DNA from: Anaerobaca lacustris
GTDB lineage: Bacteria > Planctomycetota > Phycisphaerae > Sedimentisphaerales > Anaerobacaceae
NCBI RefSeq assembly: GCF_030012215.1
Contig: NZ_JASCXX010000022.1
Coordinates: 43,320 to 107,319, forward strand
Reading direction: 5' to 3'
Length of the DNA: 64,000 nt
In this document: positions 20,165-32,625 of the stretch, one piece after another
Position numbering within the stretch: the stretch's first letter is position 1
Layout: each line of letters begins with the position of its first letter
Program-made: the position numbers and the translations under genes
The notes under the pieces: model-generated
The model's database searches: none
Told to the model about the DNA's origin: nothing
Seen by the model: the letters and a program-made list of their open reading frames with translations, nothing else

Positions 20165-21559
20165 ATGACACGGTCAAAGATCAACTGCGCATGCCGGCGC
20201 GGTTCTGCGCTGGTTCTGTCACTTCTGTTCCTCACCGTGCTCTCGGCTATGGCCATCGCCATGGCGACGATTTCCGGCGCCAACGTCCAGGTCGCGCACA
20301 ACCAGCGTCAAGGGGGCTGGGCGCTCGCCGGCGCCCATTCGGGCCTCGAAGTCCTTCGGTACTACCTCAAGGACGTCAGTGTGCCCATCGGGGCTCCACA
20401 GGACCGGCTGGCGGCGATAGCCGGGGAACTTCAGGAGATGTTCGCCGACGTGCAGAACATCAGCGTCTCTTATAGCGCCGACACCCTGACGATGACCTTC
20501 GCACCGGTGACGCTCGACGCCGAGGTCGACCAACGCTTCGCCGCCACCGTCACCTATGGCGCACACGCCGACGGCACACCGAATTACGATGCCCTCGATG
20601 TCACGATCACGGGCAGTGGCGGCCAGGCAACCAAACGGATAGGGGTCTGCTATAGCTTGCGGGACATCGGCAATCCGATCTTCGACTACGGCATCGCCAC
20701 CCGAGGCCCTCTCAAGACCCAGGGCAATGTGGACATCGAGACGTTCAACGAGACGTTCTCGGCCAACATCTATATCGAGAGCCTCAACAGCAATCTGGCC
20801 CTGGAAATGATCGGCAAGTCGTCGATCGGCGGCACAGTGACCATCGCCAACGGCGCCGCCAACGTCGATATCGCCAACAGCAGCACCGTGCTCGGCGCCA
20901 AAGGCTCGAACGCCATCCAGCATATTACGATCGGCGCCGATGCATGCACGTTTCCCGTCCCGAATCCCTCCGAATTCCTGGGATATGTGACGACCACGTT
21001 CCAAACCGGAGACCCCACCTCGAACACCACACTGACGAACGTGGAAATCCCGGCCGACACCAATCCCCAGTTCACGGGCAATACGACGATCAACGGCGTC
21101 ATGTACATCCGCCAGCCAAACACCGTCCGTTTCGTGGGCAACGCCACGATCAACGGCATCATCGTGGCCGAGGGGCAACTGGAGACCCCCTCGGAGCTGA
21201 ACCACCTCGATTTCGGCGGGACCGTAATCAGCAACGATGTCTCCACACTGTCGGCCGAAGAGTTCGGGGCACTGACCGAACAGACCGGGACGTTTATCGT
21301 CGCGCCGGGGTTCAGTGTATCGTTCGGCGGCAACGCCAGCATGATCAACGGGGTCATCGCGGCCAGCGGGGTCGAGTTCTACGGGCACGCCGGCGGGACG
21401 GTCAACGGCTCGATCATCAACTACTCCGACGACCGCATGGATTTGGCGGGCAACACGGACCTCGTGTTCAACCGCTCCGGGCGAGACAAGATCCCGGCCG
21501 GTTTCGAGCCGCAGACGACCCTCGAATTCGTGCCCGCCAGCTATCAGGAATACCTGTAA
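20165..21559 (+). CDS. PilX-like secreted/pilus-associated protein, paralogue A
   Basis: 464 residues. AAGGGGG lies 6 bases before the ATG. The N-terminus is a basic leader with G-S-A-L then a hydrophobic helix (LVLSLLFLTVLSAMAIAMA), followed by TISGANVQVAHNQ and AGAHSGLEVLRYY. That layout matches PilX-type minor pilins, where a conserved residue pattern follows the helix. The rest is a long repetitive beta-rich region (NTTLTNVEIPAD, GNTTINGVMYI, GNATINGIIVAEG) resembling a beta-helix or bactofilin-like stack. The next gene (21705) has nearly the same N-terminal 70 residues. The role is unknown; export and surface display are inferred. Confidence 0.7.
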   Translation: MTRSKINCACRRGSALVLSLLFLTVLSAMAIAMATISGANVQVAHNQRQGGWALAGAHSGLEVLRYYLKDVSVPIGAPQDRLAAIAGELQEMFADVQNISVSYSADTLTMTFAPVTLDAEVDQRFAATVTYGAHADGTPNYDALDVTITGSGGQATKRIGVCYSLRDIGNPIFDYGIATRGPLKTQGNVDIETFNETFSANIYIESLNSNLALEMIGKSSIGGTVTIANGAANVDIANSSTVLGAKGSNAIQHITIGADACTFPVPNPSEFLGYVTTTFQTGDPTSNTTLTNVEIPADTNPQFTGNTTINGVMYIRQPNTVRFVGNATINGIIVAEGQLETPSELNHLDFGGTVISNDVSTLSAEEFGALTEQTGTFIVAPGFSVSFGGNASMINGVIAASGVEFYGHAGGTVNGSIINYSDDRMDLAGNTDLVFNRSGRDKIPAGFEPQTTLEFVPASYQEYL

Positions 21560-21611
21560 GCCGAGACGGACCTGCCGCAGCGGAATTCGTTCTCCCCGAA
21601 GAGCCGCCTGT

Positions 21612-21640
21612 TTTGCGGACGCCGCTTTGTTTTCTATAGT
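21612..21640 (+). promoter_or_regulatory. Putative promoter of the second PilX-like gene
   Basis: TTTGCG (21612-21617), a 17-base spacer and TATAGT (21635-21640), 65 bases upstream of the start at 21705. The 10-mer TTTTCTATAG at 21630-21639 also occurs at 20096-20105, 60 bases before the first paralogue, which suggests shared control. Confidence 0.4.
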
Positions 21641-21704
21641 TAATATGGATCATAGAAGGGCAGCACAGTCTCTTCGGCAGGGCATTTTCCGGGGGAGGAA
21701 ACAT

Positions 21705-23438
21705 ATGCCTGCGGCACGCAAATTCAAGAACAGGTCCAAAGGGAGCACGCTGATCCTATCCATGATCTTCGTCCTGGTCTTCTCGGCCCTGGCGGTGTCC
21801 TTGGCCACGATTTCCGGGGCGAACGTCCAGGTGGCCTCAAACCAGCACAAGATCAACACCGCGCTCTACGCCGCCCAGTCCGGTCTGGAGTGCGGAAAGT
21901 ACCTTGTCAAGACCGTCTTGCTGGATTGGACGCCGAGGAACTTCGTCAGCAATGACGAAGCGGACGAGGTCTGGAGCGATCTGTGCACGCACGTCGCCAG
22001 CCGGGGTCTGGACGGCAGGATCGTAGCCTACGATGCCAACGAACTGACGATACAGGGCATGAAGCTCAACGACTCGGATGCCACGTTCACTGTCCGGTTC
22101 CATCGCGACGCCAGCGATCGACGCATTATTGCGCTCCAGTCGACAGGGACCCATGACGGAGCCAGTCGGACGGTCGGCATCACGATGGCCATCACCAAGG
22201 ACCGGGAGGTTCTGACCTATGCCGTCGCCAGTCGAGGCCGGATCTGGCTCGACGAGGGCAGCGTGGTCCATGGCCCTCTGTTCAGCACCTGGAACAGGCC
22301 CGAAGTCGGGCCGGGGATCGAGACCTCGCCGGGCACCACGGTCTACGGCACCGTCGGCACGGTCATTTCGCTTGCGGATTTCCAGGCGAACGGCATTCAG
22401 ATGGAAACCCTCGGTGACAACGACAATGCCATGTTCTACTTCGGCGTGTCCGCGTTCGATGACGAGGGCAATCCCGTTTCCGACACCTACGGCCCTGTGG
22501 ACGATGACGGCTATCTGCTGGACCTCGACCTGAACCCCATCTATGACGAAGACGGCAATCGAATCTTCAAGGACTACGATCTTCGCTACTACAGCAGCGA
22601 CGATCATATCAAGGGCTATCACGAAGACATCCTCTACGACGTGCCGTTCAACAGCGACATGCCCGGAATGCAGCCAGGTGACTACGACACCAGCGACTAC
22701 AAGGCCATGTGCAGCGAGATCGGCAGTCATAGTAGTACGGCCACGGAGTACTTCCCGTACGCGGAGGGCAATTACAGCCAGCCCAGGAGCAGTTCCAGCT
22801 TCCAGTACAGCCGTCGCGTGTACGAAAACCAGACCTTTTCTAATGTGCGCGTCCCGCAAGGCAAGCATGCCCTGTTCAAGAACTGCACGTTTGAGGACGT
22901 TCTGTTCATCGAGACCCGCGAAAGCTATTACAACCACTCCAGTTATACCAACAACATCCGCTTTGAGGACTGCACCTTCAACGGAGTGATCGTCACCGAC
23001 GTCCCCAGCAGTACGAATCATTACAGTTGGTGGATGCGTAACGCGCTGACGTTCACGGGAGCATCCGTCTTCAACAATACGTCGAGCATTCAGGAGGCCA
23101 CCGTTCTGGCCCCCAACTTCAACGTCAATCTCGGCAGCACCGCACAGGTGGGTGACACGAGCAACAGCGTCATCCAGGGCGCTGTCGTCGGCGGTATCGT
23201 GGACGTATACGGCAATGCCGCGATTCACGGCACGATCATCTCCATGTACGACACCAGCGCCCACTCCAGCGGCTACATCACGAATATCGGCGATCGCGAA
23301 GACGGCGGCAGCGAATCGTACGGGACCATTGAAGGCCAAATCGAGATCACACCCGATCCCGACCAGATGCTGCCGAGCGGGATCACCAGCCCCATCATCA
23401 TCCAACCCGACCAGAACACGTATTCCGAGAGCGTCTAA
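21705..23438 (+). CDS. PilX-like secreted/pilus-associated protein, paralogue B
   Basis: 577 residues. The start at 21705 follows GGGGGAGG by 6 bases. The N-terminus (GSTLILSMIFVLVFSALAVSLA, given as the helix only) is followed by TISGANVQVASNQ and AAQSGLECGKYLV, closely matching paralogue A. The central region is rich in acidic loops (DDEGNPV, DDDGYLLDLDLN, DEDGNR) that may bind calcium. The end is a beta-stack (FEDVLFIETRESYY, TFNGVIVTDV, SVIQGAVVGGIVDVYGNAAIHG) like the one in paralogue A. The A and B genes are clearly duplicates that diverged after the N-terminal third. Both probably use the same export or assembly machinery. Confidence 0.7.
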   Translation: MPAARKFKNRSKGSTLILSMIFVLVFSALAVSLATISGANVQVASNQHKINTALYAAQSGLECGKYLVKTVLLDWTPRNFVSNDEADEVWSDLCTHVASRGLDGRIVAYDANELTIQGMKLNDSDATFTVRFHRDASDRRIIALQSTGTHDGASRTVGITMAITKDREVLTYAVASRGRIWLDEGSVVHGPLFSTWNRPEVGPGIETSPGTTVYGTVGTVISLADFQANGIQMETLGDNDNAMFYFGVSAFDDEGNPVSDTYGPVDDDGYLLDLDLNPIYDEDGNRIFKDYDLRYYSSDDHIKGYHEDILYDVPFNSDMPGMQPGDYDTSDYKAMCSEIGSHSSTATEYFPYAEGNYSQPRSSSSFQYSRRVYENQTFSNVRVPQGKHALFKNCTFEDVLFIETRESYYNHSSYTNNIRFEDCTFNGVIVTDVPSSTNHYSWWMRNALTFTGASVFNNTSSIQEATVLAPNFNVNLGSTAQVGDTSNSVIQGAVVGGIVDVYGNAAIHGTIISMYDTSAHSSGYITNIGDREDGGSESYGTIEGQIEITPDPDQMLPSGITSPIIIQPDQNTYSESV

Positions 23439-23499
23439 CCGGCTGGCTGAAGAAGTAGATGACGGTACGTTCCAAACCATCCAATGAAGGGAACGGAAC

Positions 23500-23814
23500 A
23501 TGCAAACGGTCTCCGTCAGAACCCTGACCCTGCTGCTGTTGTTGCTGGCCTCGGTGCTTGCGCATCAGTACGTCGCTCTTGTGCCGGCGGCACGGGCCGA
23601 CGCAATCTGGCTGGCGACGGGCGATCCGAACGACCCCGACGAACAGCCTCAGCCTGAGTGCAGCTTCGCGGCGCCGCGGCGGACATGGCTGGACGACGAG
23701 CCCAACGAGCCGTCGGAGCCCATCCCCGAGAGGGCGGGCGGATTGTGGCACCTTCGGCTTGCGGGTGACGACGACCCGAACGAACCGGGCGAACCGATGC
23801 CCGAACGAGCCTGA
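23500..23814 (+). CDS. Small secreted DPN-repeat protein, unknown function
   Basis: 104 residues with a signal peptide (LTLLLLLLASVLA, cleavage near AARA-D). The mature part is short, acidic and proline-rich, with a repeated unit: GDPNDPDEQP, DEPNEPSEPIPERAGG and DDPNEPGEPMPERA. The two longer units share PNEPxEPxPERA. It follows the PilX-like pair by 61 bp on the same strand and could belong to the same surface structure. No family is recognised, and the repeat might bind cations. Confidence 0.55.
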   Translation: MQTVSVRTLTLLLLLLASVLAHQYVALVPAARADAIWLATGDPNDPDEQPQPECSFAAPRRTWLDDEPNEPSEPIPERAGGLWHLRLAGDDDPNEPGEPMPERA

Positions 23815-23837
23815 CGTCCACCGCATCGAACCACCTT

Positions 23838-23936
23838 GCGGCAGGAGCAGGGGCCTGCCGCGACCCAGGCCGGAGACAGTGCGACGCCGCTGAGACAGCG
23901 ACGCATTGTCTCCGGCGTCCGGGGCATTCTTGCCCC
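23838..23936. repeat. Cluster of three hairpins upstream of carB
   Basis: Hairpin A is GCGGCAGG/CCTGCCGC (23838-23845, 23854-23861). Hairpin B (23870-23915) has an outer stem CCGGAGACA/TGTCTCCGG, a middle TGCG/CGCA and an apical CGCTG-aga-CAGCG. Hairpin C is GGGGC/GCCCC (23921-23936). None is followed by a T tract. They lie before the carB promoter, so they are more likely an intergenic repeat than an attenuator; terminating the upstream gene is possible. Confidence 0.6.
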
Positions 23937-24007
23937 TTCCCGGCCATCCCTCACTCCCACCGACCCACCTGTCATTCGGCATCGCGGCGCCCTGTGGTCT
24001 TTGGCGT

Positions 24008-24036
24008 TTGACAATCGACGCCTCATGTGCTTTAAT
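24008..24036 (+). promoter_or_regulatory. Putative promoter of carB
   Basis: Consensus TTGACA (24008-24013), exactly 17 bases, then TTTAAT (24031-24036), 66 bases before the carB ATG. Confidence 0.6.
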
Positions 24037-24101
24037 CCCGCCGACCTGTTCGATACCCAGCGGTCTCCACAGGAGATCTATCTTATACAGGAGAAGACCC
24101 T

Positions 24102-27302
<3,201 letters not shown>

Positions 27303-27449
27303 GTCCTTCCTGCCCCGGCGGCAGAACGAACACACAGAGCGACCCACGCCAAATGGGACCACCCCATAGCGCCGTCGTTCTGCGTGTGAGGCAGCATTTT
27401 GCCGGTGATTCAGCGATTTTGCCTGTGGGAAAAGTGATGGGCATCGCGT

Positions 27450-29936
27450 ATGATGCGGGAGGAAAGACGAACTCAATTGGACGGATGCATGGCAAGCTAT
27501 TTGAACAATCTCTTCATCGTCGATGAGAACGACTGGCTCAACGATGCAATGGCAAAGAACGCAGCGTCTGTGGACGATTTCATCGACACGGACGAGACGG
27601 ACGGCCCCGAAGGCGATCTGGGCCCGCAGGTCCCCGACGTGATCGGCATTCTCCCGATCCGCAACACGGTGGCCTACCCCGGGACGGTCACACCGCTGAC
27701 GGTGGGGCGCGAGCGGAGCAAAGCCCTGCTGGCGGACACGCGACCGAATGAGTCGCTCATCGGCCTCTTGACCCAGCGCAATCCGAACAAGGACGCGCCG
27801 GGCTTCGGCGACCTCTACTCCGTCGGGACCACCGCCTCGGTGCTGAAGATCATCAAAATGCCCCAGGGCTCGGTCAACATCTTCGTCCACGGCATCTCCC
27901 GATTCAAGGTCGTCGAGCGGATCGCCACCGAGCCCTACCTGAAGGCCCGGATCAAGGTGCTGAGCGTCAAGACGAGGATGACCAAACAGCTTCAGGCCCT
28001 GATGGTCAGCGTCCGCCAGAGCGCCAATCGCGTCGTGGCGCTGAGCCCGAACGTGCCGGAAGAGGCCTCCGTGCTGCTGGAGAACATCGAAGACCCCTCC
28101 TCGCTGGCCGACTTTCTCGCGGCCAATCTCAGTATGGACTTGGAAAAGAAGCAGCAACTCCTGGCCGAACTGGACCCGGCCAGGCGACTTGAAGAGATCT
28201 CCGTGATCCTCGCCCACCAGCTCGAGGTGCTCGAGCTGAGCCATAAGATCCAGGGCCGCGTCCGCGACTCGATCGACAAGAGCCAGCGTGAGTATTTCCT
28301 CCAGGAGCAGCTCAAGGCCATCCAGTCCGAGCTGGGCCAGCAGGATATGCGCACCGAGGAACTCAGGGAGGTGCGACAGAACATCGCCAAGGCGAAGATG
28401 CCCAAGGCGGTGGAGACCGAAGCGCTTCGCGAGTTGGACCGGCTCAGCAAGATCCCGGCCGCCTCGCCCGAGTACAGCGTCATCCGCACCTACCTCGACT
28501 GGGTCTGCGAACTGCCCTGGGCCGTCCAGACGGAGGACCGCATCGACATCGGCCAGGCCGAGCGCATCCTCAACCGCGACCATTACGATCTGACCAAGGT
28601 CAAGAAGCGTATCCTGGAATTTCTTGCGGTGCGAAAGCTCAACCCGACGGGCAAGAGCCCCATCCTCTGCTTCATCGGCCCGCCCGGCGTCGGCAAGACC
28701 TCGCTCGGCAAGTCCATCGCCCGATCGATGGGCCGTAAGTTCGTCCGCATTTCGCTCGGCGGCATCCGCGACGAGGCCGACATTCGAGGCCACCGGCGGA
28801 CGTACATCGGCGCCCTGCCCGGACGCATCATGCAGGAATTGCGCAAGTGCCACAGCCGCAACCCTGTCTTCATGCTCGACGAGCTGGACAAAATCGGCGC
28901 CGACTTCCGAGGCGACCCGGCCAGCGCCCTGCTCGAAGTGCTTGACCCCGAACAGAACAGCAGTTTCAACGACCACTATCTCGATCAGCCGTTCGACCTG
29001 TCGGCGGTGATGTTCATCGGGACCGCCAACTACACCGAGCCGATCCCGCCGGCCCTGTTTGACCGCATGGAGGTCATCGAGCTTCCCGGCTATACCGAGA
29101 CCGAGAAACTCCGCATCGCCAAACGGTACCTCATCCCCAGGCAACTCAAAGAGCATGGGCTCAAGAAGACCCAGTTGACCTTCAAGGACGAGGCCGTCCT
29201 CGCAACAGTCAACAGATACACCCGCGAGGCGGGCGTACGCAACCTGGAGCGGCACATCGCCGCCATCTGTCGCGCGGTCGTGACGGAGATCGCCAAAGGC
29301 GCCAAACGACGCGCGACGATCGGGGCCAGGGACCTGGCGGCCATTCTGGGCCCGGCCCGGCACGAGTCGGAACTGGCCCTGCGGACCGGCGTCCCCGGCG
29401 TCGCCACCGCGATGGCCTACACCCCCGTCGGCGGCGAGTTGCTGTTCATCGAGTCGGCCGCCATGCCCGGCAAGGGACAACTGCAACTGACCGGCCACAT
29501 CGGCGACGTGATGAAGGAGAGCGCCCAGGCCGCCTTCTCTCTCGTCAAGGCCAACGCCGGGCGGTTCGGCCTCGACGAATCGCAGTTCGCCAAGACCGAC
29601 TACCACATCCACGTCCCCGCCGGGGCCATTCCCAAGGACGGTCCCAGCGCCGGCGTCGCCATGTTCACCTCGCTCGTCAGTCTCCTGCTGCGAAAACCCA
29701 CACGACCCGAGGTCGCCATGACGGGCGAAATCACCCTGCGCGGGCTCGTGATGCCGATCGGCGGACTCAAGGAGAAGGTCCTGGCCGCCAAACAGGCGGG
29801 CATCAAGACCGTCCTGCTGCCGACACGCAACAAGAAGGATGTCCCGGAGATCCCGAGCGAGGCCAAGAAAGGCATGCAATTCGTCTTCATTCGCAATGTC
29901 GAGGAAGCGATCAAGGCCGCGCTCGACACCGACTGA
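27450..29936 (+). CDS. lon: ATP-dependent protease Lon
   Basis: 828 residues from ATG 27450; the ATG at 27489 would trim 13 residues, and neither has a strong ribosome site. Lon degrades damaged and regulatory proteins in the cytoplasm. Order: an acidic N-terminal extension (DDFIDTDETDGPEGD), LON substrate domain (about 60-260), AAA+ module with Walker A GPPGVGKT (410-417) and FMLDELDKIG, and a C-terminal S16 protease domain with Ser in KDGPSAG (S733) and Lys 43 residues later in GGLKEK (K776). That spacing is the same as in E. coli Lon. It follows carB by 147 bp. Confidence 0.97.
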   Translation: MMREERRTQLDGCMASYLNNLFIVDENDWLNDAMAKNAASVDDFIDTDETDGPEGDLGPQVPDVIGILPIRNTVAYPGTVTPLTVGRERSKALLADTRPNESLIGLLTQRNPNKDAPGFGDLYSVGTTASVLKIIKMPQGSVNIFVHGISRFKVVERIATEPYLKARIKVLSVKTRMTKQLQALMVSVRQSANRVVALSPNVPEEASVLLENIEDPSSLADFLAANLSMDLEKKQQLLAELDPARRLEEISVILAHQLEVLELSHKIQGRVRDSIDKSQREYFLQEQLKAIQSELGQQDMRTEELREVRQNIAKAKMPKAVETEALRELDRLSKIPAASPEYSVIRTYLDWVCELPWAVQTEDRIDIGQAERILNRDHYDLTKVKKRILEFLAVRKLNPTGKSPILCFIGPPGVGKTSLGKSIARSMGRKFVRISLGGIRDEADIRGHRRTYIGALPGRIMQELRKCHSRNPVFMLDELDKIGADFRGDPASALLEVLDPEQNSSFNDHYLDQPFDLSAVMFIGTANYTEPIPPALFDRMEVIELPGYTETEKLRIAKRYLIPRQLKEHGLKKTQLTFKDEAVLATVNRYTREAGVRNLERHIAAICRAVVTEIAKGAKRRATIGARDLAAILGPARHESELALRTGVPGVATAMAYTPVGGELLFIESAAMPGKGQLQLTGHIGDVMKESAQAAFSLVKANAGRFGLDESQFAKTDYHIHVPAGAIPKDGPSAGVAMFTSLVSLLLRKPTRPEVAMTGEITLRGLVMPIGGLKEKVLAAKQAGIKTVLLPTRNKKDVPEIPSEAKKGMQFVFIRNVEEAIKAALDTD

Positions 29937-30008
29937 CCCTGTCGGGCGAACGGCACCGTTCTCCGAGATTTGCTCGCGTTTCCGGCGGGAAATCCTCCCG
30001 GAAAACAC

Positions 30009-30037
30009 TTGACAGAAGACGACGGCGACGCTACACT
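30009..30037 (+). promoter_or_regulatory. Putative promoter of the GspC-like gene
   Basis: TTGACA (30009-30014), a 17-base spacer and TACACT (30032-30037), 71 bases upstream of the start at 30109. Confidence 0.55.
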
Positions 30038-30108
30038 TCGCCCTGATGGAGCGGCGCGTACCGAATGGATTCGGACTGTCGGATTCTCTAAGGACGGGGA
30101 GGGTGCGC

Positions 30109-30957
30109 ATGGATCAGGGATCGATCACCGGTTGGGGTGTATCGTGCGGCAGGCAGAAGTCGCACGCCACGTTCAAAACTGCATTGTCTCGGCGAATCGT
30201 GTTGTTCTGTTTGGTCTTCGTCTCAGTCGCCACCACACGAATCGAGGCCGGCGCAGGCGATGACGCCGGTTTCGAGAGGTTTCGCGTCATCGTCGAGAAG
30301 AACATGTTCGCTCGTCCGCACGGCCGCGATGGGAAGGCCGCACAACCGCCCGAGTCATCCTCGACAGCGAATCCTGAGGAAGTCAAACTCGTCGGCATCG
30401 TGAGGATGCGCAATCCTCTATCGTCGATAGCGATTATCGAGAAAGGCGGCCGGCATCGGCTGTGCCGGGTCGGCGACCGGGTTGGGACGCTCGTCCTGCG
30501 CAGCATACGCGACCATGACATCGTCTTCGAGAGCCCGGCGGGACTGTGGCTGGCCGAGATCGAGCCGGGCACAGCGCAGCATCGCCGCCCGGCTGTTCGG
30601 AGGCCGCCGGACTCGACCGATCTTGTTCGGGCGACGGACCCGTCTGCACCCCCCTACCGAAGGCGGCTGCCTGTCCGCGCCGTGGACGTCAAGCAACTGG
30701 CCGAGGCAGGCCTCATTGCGTATGCCGAAGACGGCGTCGTCAAGGGACTGGAGCTGACTCGGAACACCATGGGCCTGAAAAAGGGCGACCGGGTGACACA
30801 CGTCGACGGCCAGTCTCTGTGCGCAAAGCGTCCCAGGCAGAAGCTCTGGCAGATCGTGAGGAAACGCAGCGTTTCCCGGATGCCCCCATCCGAGATACGC
30901 GTCGTGATCGAGCGAGACCGCCGCACGCTCGAACTCCTCGTCAGTCTCGTCGGCTGA
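30109..30957 (+). CDS. GspC/PDZ-like membrane protein
   Basis: A 282-residue protein. ATG 30109 is taken because GGGGAGGG lies just upstream; the earlier in-frame ATG at 30046 lacks one. One transmembrane or signal segment (RRIVLFCLVFVSVATT) lies near residue 30. Then comes a region like the HR domain of GspC: FRVIVEKNMFARP, VKLVGIVRM, AIIEKGGRHRLCRVGDRVG, LVLRSIRDHDIVFE. The C-terminal part (DVKQLAEAGLI, GLELTRNTMGLKKGDRVTHVDGQSL) reads as a PDZ-like domain. This suggests a type II secretion or pilus-associated inner-membrane component, although no other secretion genes lie beside it. Confidence 0.6.
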   Translation: MDQGSITGWGVSCGRQKSHATFKTALSRRIVLFCLVFVSVATTRIEAGAGDDAGFERFRVIVEKNMFARPHGRDGKAAQPPESSSTANPEEVKLVGIVRMRNPLSSIAIIEKGGRHRLCRVGDRVGTLVLRSIRDHDIVFESPAGLWLAEIEPGTAQHRRPAVRRPPDSTDLVRATDPSAPPYRRRLPVRAVDVKQLAEAGLIAYAEDGVVKGLELTRNTMGLKKGDRVTHVDGQSLCAKRPRQKLWQIVRKRSVSRMPPSEIRVVIERDRRTLELLVSLVG

Positions 30958-30985
30958 CGCCTGCGAACAGAACGCAGGATCAGGC

Positions 30986-32059
30986 CTATCTCGAATCGCG
31001 GTGCGTCGCCGCAGCGATCAATCGCTTCAGGGCCTCGTTCTCCATGTCGCGACCGCTAACGCGGGTGTCGTTCCAACTGACGATCAGGTCGGGGCCCGGC
31101 AGGATGATCATCGCGCGTTTGCCGCCGTGGCCGAAACAGCCATAGGCGTCGATCGGCACATCGGGCCAGTGCCGCCGCCCCTCGCGATCGATCCCGTTGA
31201 TCCACCACAGCCAGCTATAGCTGCCCATGTGGTCGGTCTGGTTGTCGGGAATCTGCCGCGAGCCAATGGACCGCTGGTCGGGGATCATCTCGGCGGCCTT
31301 CACACCCGCCCTCGGAATCGAGTTGGGCACCGGACGGGTCACCGCCATCGCCGCCAGATCAGCGGGCAGAAGCTGCTCGTCCTTCCACCTGCCGCCCCGC
31401 AGATACAGCAATCCGAACCGGGCGAAATCGCGGGGCGAGATCGCCGTCCGTCCGGGACGGTCACGCGTTCCGAAGGCCATGAAGCTCGGATCGTCCTGGC
31501 AGCCGATCCGGTCCGTCAGTTGCGCGCGTAGCACCTTGTCATCGACGCTGTCGTACGCGGCGCCGTAGACCTTGACGAACAGCGTGTCGAACAGCAGCGC
31601 CATCTGCCAGTCGTTGTAGGCGTACGCCGTGCCGGGCTCCTCGGCCAGGCCGTAACACGAGATCTGGTTGGCCATGTGACGCCATGTGATCCGCGCGTCC
31701 TTGTGGTCCAGGTCTGCGTTGATCTCCCTCAGTCGTGGCTCCCAATCGCTCACCACCTGATCGACGCTCGGAATCCTGCCCTCGGCGACCGCCTTGAGCA
31801 GAAAGTGCGTATACAGCGGCTTGGCCGCCGACGCGACATCCGTCCGTCGCGACGGATCGCCCCACGTGTAGACCATGTACCCATGCCGCACCACGCACCC
31901 GAACCCGCCCGCATAGTCGCTGAACGCCCGGAGCTTGCCCGCATCCAGCCCCACCTCATCCGGCGTCTTCGTCGCCCACTCCCCACCCGGATACACCGCT
32001 CCGGCGGCCAATCCGCTGATACACAAGGCCAGCATCGAACATGTAAGCAACTTGCTCAT
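30986..32059 (-). CDS. Secreted serine hydrolase, beta-lactamase/transpeptidase fold
   Basis: 357 residues with a signal peptide (LLTCSMLALCISGLAAG). It has the class C beta-lactamase-type SxxK motif (S77-A-A-K80), a tyrosine/asparagine segment AYAYND (about 145-150) in the second-motif position, and a third motif HGG in CFGHGGKRAMI. Members of this family include penicillin-binding proteins, esterases and peptidases, so the substrate is not known. It converges with the GspC-like gene 28 bp away and lies downstream of the rubrerythrin-like gene. The 86 bp between those two holds AT-rich low-complexity sequence. Confidence 0.85.
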   Translation of the reverse strand: MSKLLTCSMLALCISGLAAGAVYPGGEWATKTPDEVGLDAGKLRAFSDYAGGFGCVVRHGYMVYTWGDPSRRTDVASAAKPLYTHFLLKAVAEGRIPSVDQVVSDWEPRLREINADLDHKDARITWRHMANQISCYGLAEEPGTAYAYNDWQMALLFDTLFVKVYGAAYDSVDDKVLRAQLTDRIGCQDDPSFMAFGTRDRPGRTAISPRDFARFGLLYLRGGRWKDEQLLPADLAAMAVTRPVPNSIPRAGVKAAEMIPDQRSIGSRQIPDNQTDHMGSYSWLWWINGIDREGRRHWPDVPIDAYGCFGHGGKRAMIILPGPDLIVSWNDTRVSGRDMENEALKRLIAAATHRDSR

Positions 32060-32145
32060 GTTTCGGTCATTGAGGTTTCGTGCTTTGAGTTTGTTTCGTG
32101 TTTCGATATTCGGATTCCGTATTTGCGGCCGCCTCGACCGCCTGC

Positions 32146-32607
32146 TCAGTTCTCCTTGAGCACCACGTCGTCGTACTCGATCTCAAAACGCAGCTTGTGC
32201 CTGGCCTCCTCGGCCGCCAGCGAGCGGAACAACTCCGCCAATTCGCCCGCGTCCACTGCGGCGGCAAGGTCCAGATAGAGCCTGTAGGCGGCCTTCTCCT
32301 TCTTCATCGCCAGGATCAGCGCCTCGGCATACGTCATCTGGGCCTGCGGCGGCGACTCGACCAGGTAATCCGCCAGCCCCAGGCTCTGCACCCGCTCGTT
32401 CATCGCCCCGACTGACCGCGACCCGCGCTGGACCGCCTCCAGCTTCGCCTTATGCCCCAGCTCCTCAGCCGCAAACTCCTCGAACACCCGCCTCATCGCC
32501 GCCACGTCCGTGCGAGCCGCCAACTCCCGATAAAACGCATGCGCCTCGACCTCGTTACCGATCGCAAAATCCAGCGCCGCCCCCACGCTCTCGAATCGTT
32601 CGCCCAT
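32146..32607 (-). CDS. Ferritin-like diiron protein (rubrerythrin-type)
   Basis: 153 residues from ATG 32607, which has GGGG about 5 bases upstream; an ATG at 32625 is also in frame. Four-helix bundle ferritin-like domain with paired iron-binding motifs: the first helix pair has NEVEAHAF and EELGHK, the second KEKAAYRLY and EEARHK (two ExxH motifs). There is no C-terminal rubredoxin CxxC domain, so this is an erythrin-type protein. Such proteins scavenge peroxide in anaerobes or bind iron. This fits an anaerobic or microaerobic lifestyle, but that is inference. Confidence 0.8.
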   Translation of the reverse strand: MGERFESVGAALDFAIGNEVEAHAFYRELAARTDVAAMRRVFEEFAAEELGHKAKLEAVQRGSRSVGAMNERVQSLGLADYLVESPPQAQMTYAEALILAMKKEKAAYRLYLDLAAAVDAGELAELFRSLAAEEARHKLRFEIEYDDVVLKEN

Positions 32608-32625
32608 CTCAACCCCCAATACCAT

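Noticed and set aside
29970..30000. Imperfect hairpin after lon as an intrinsic terminator
   Set aside because: The stem is interrupted by bulges and no T tract follows before the next promoter.
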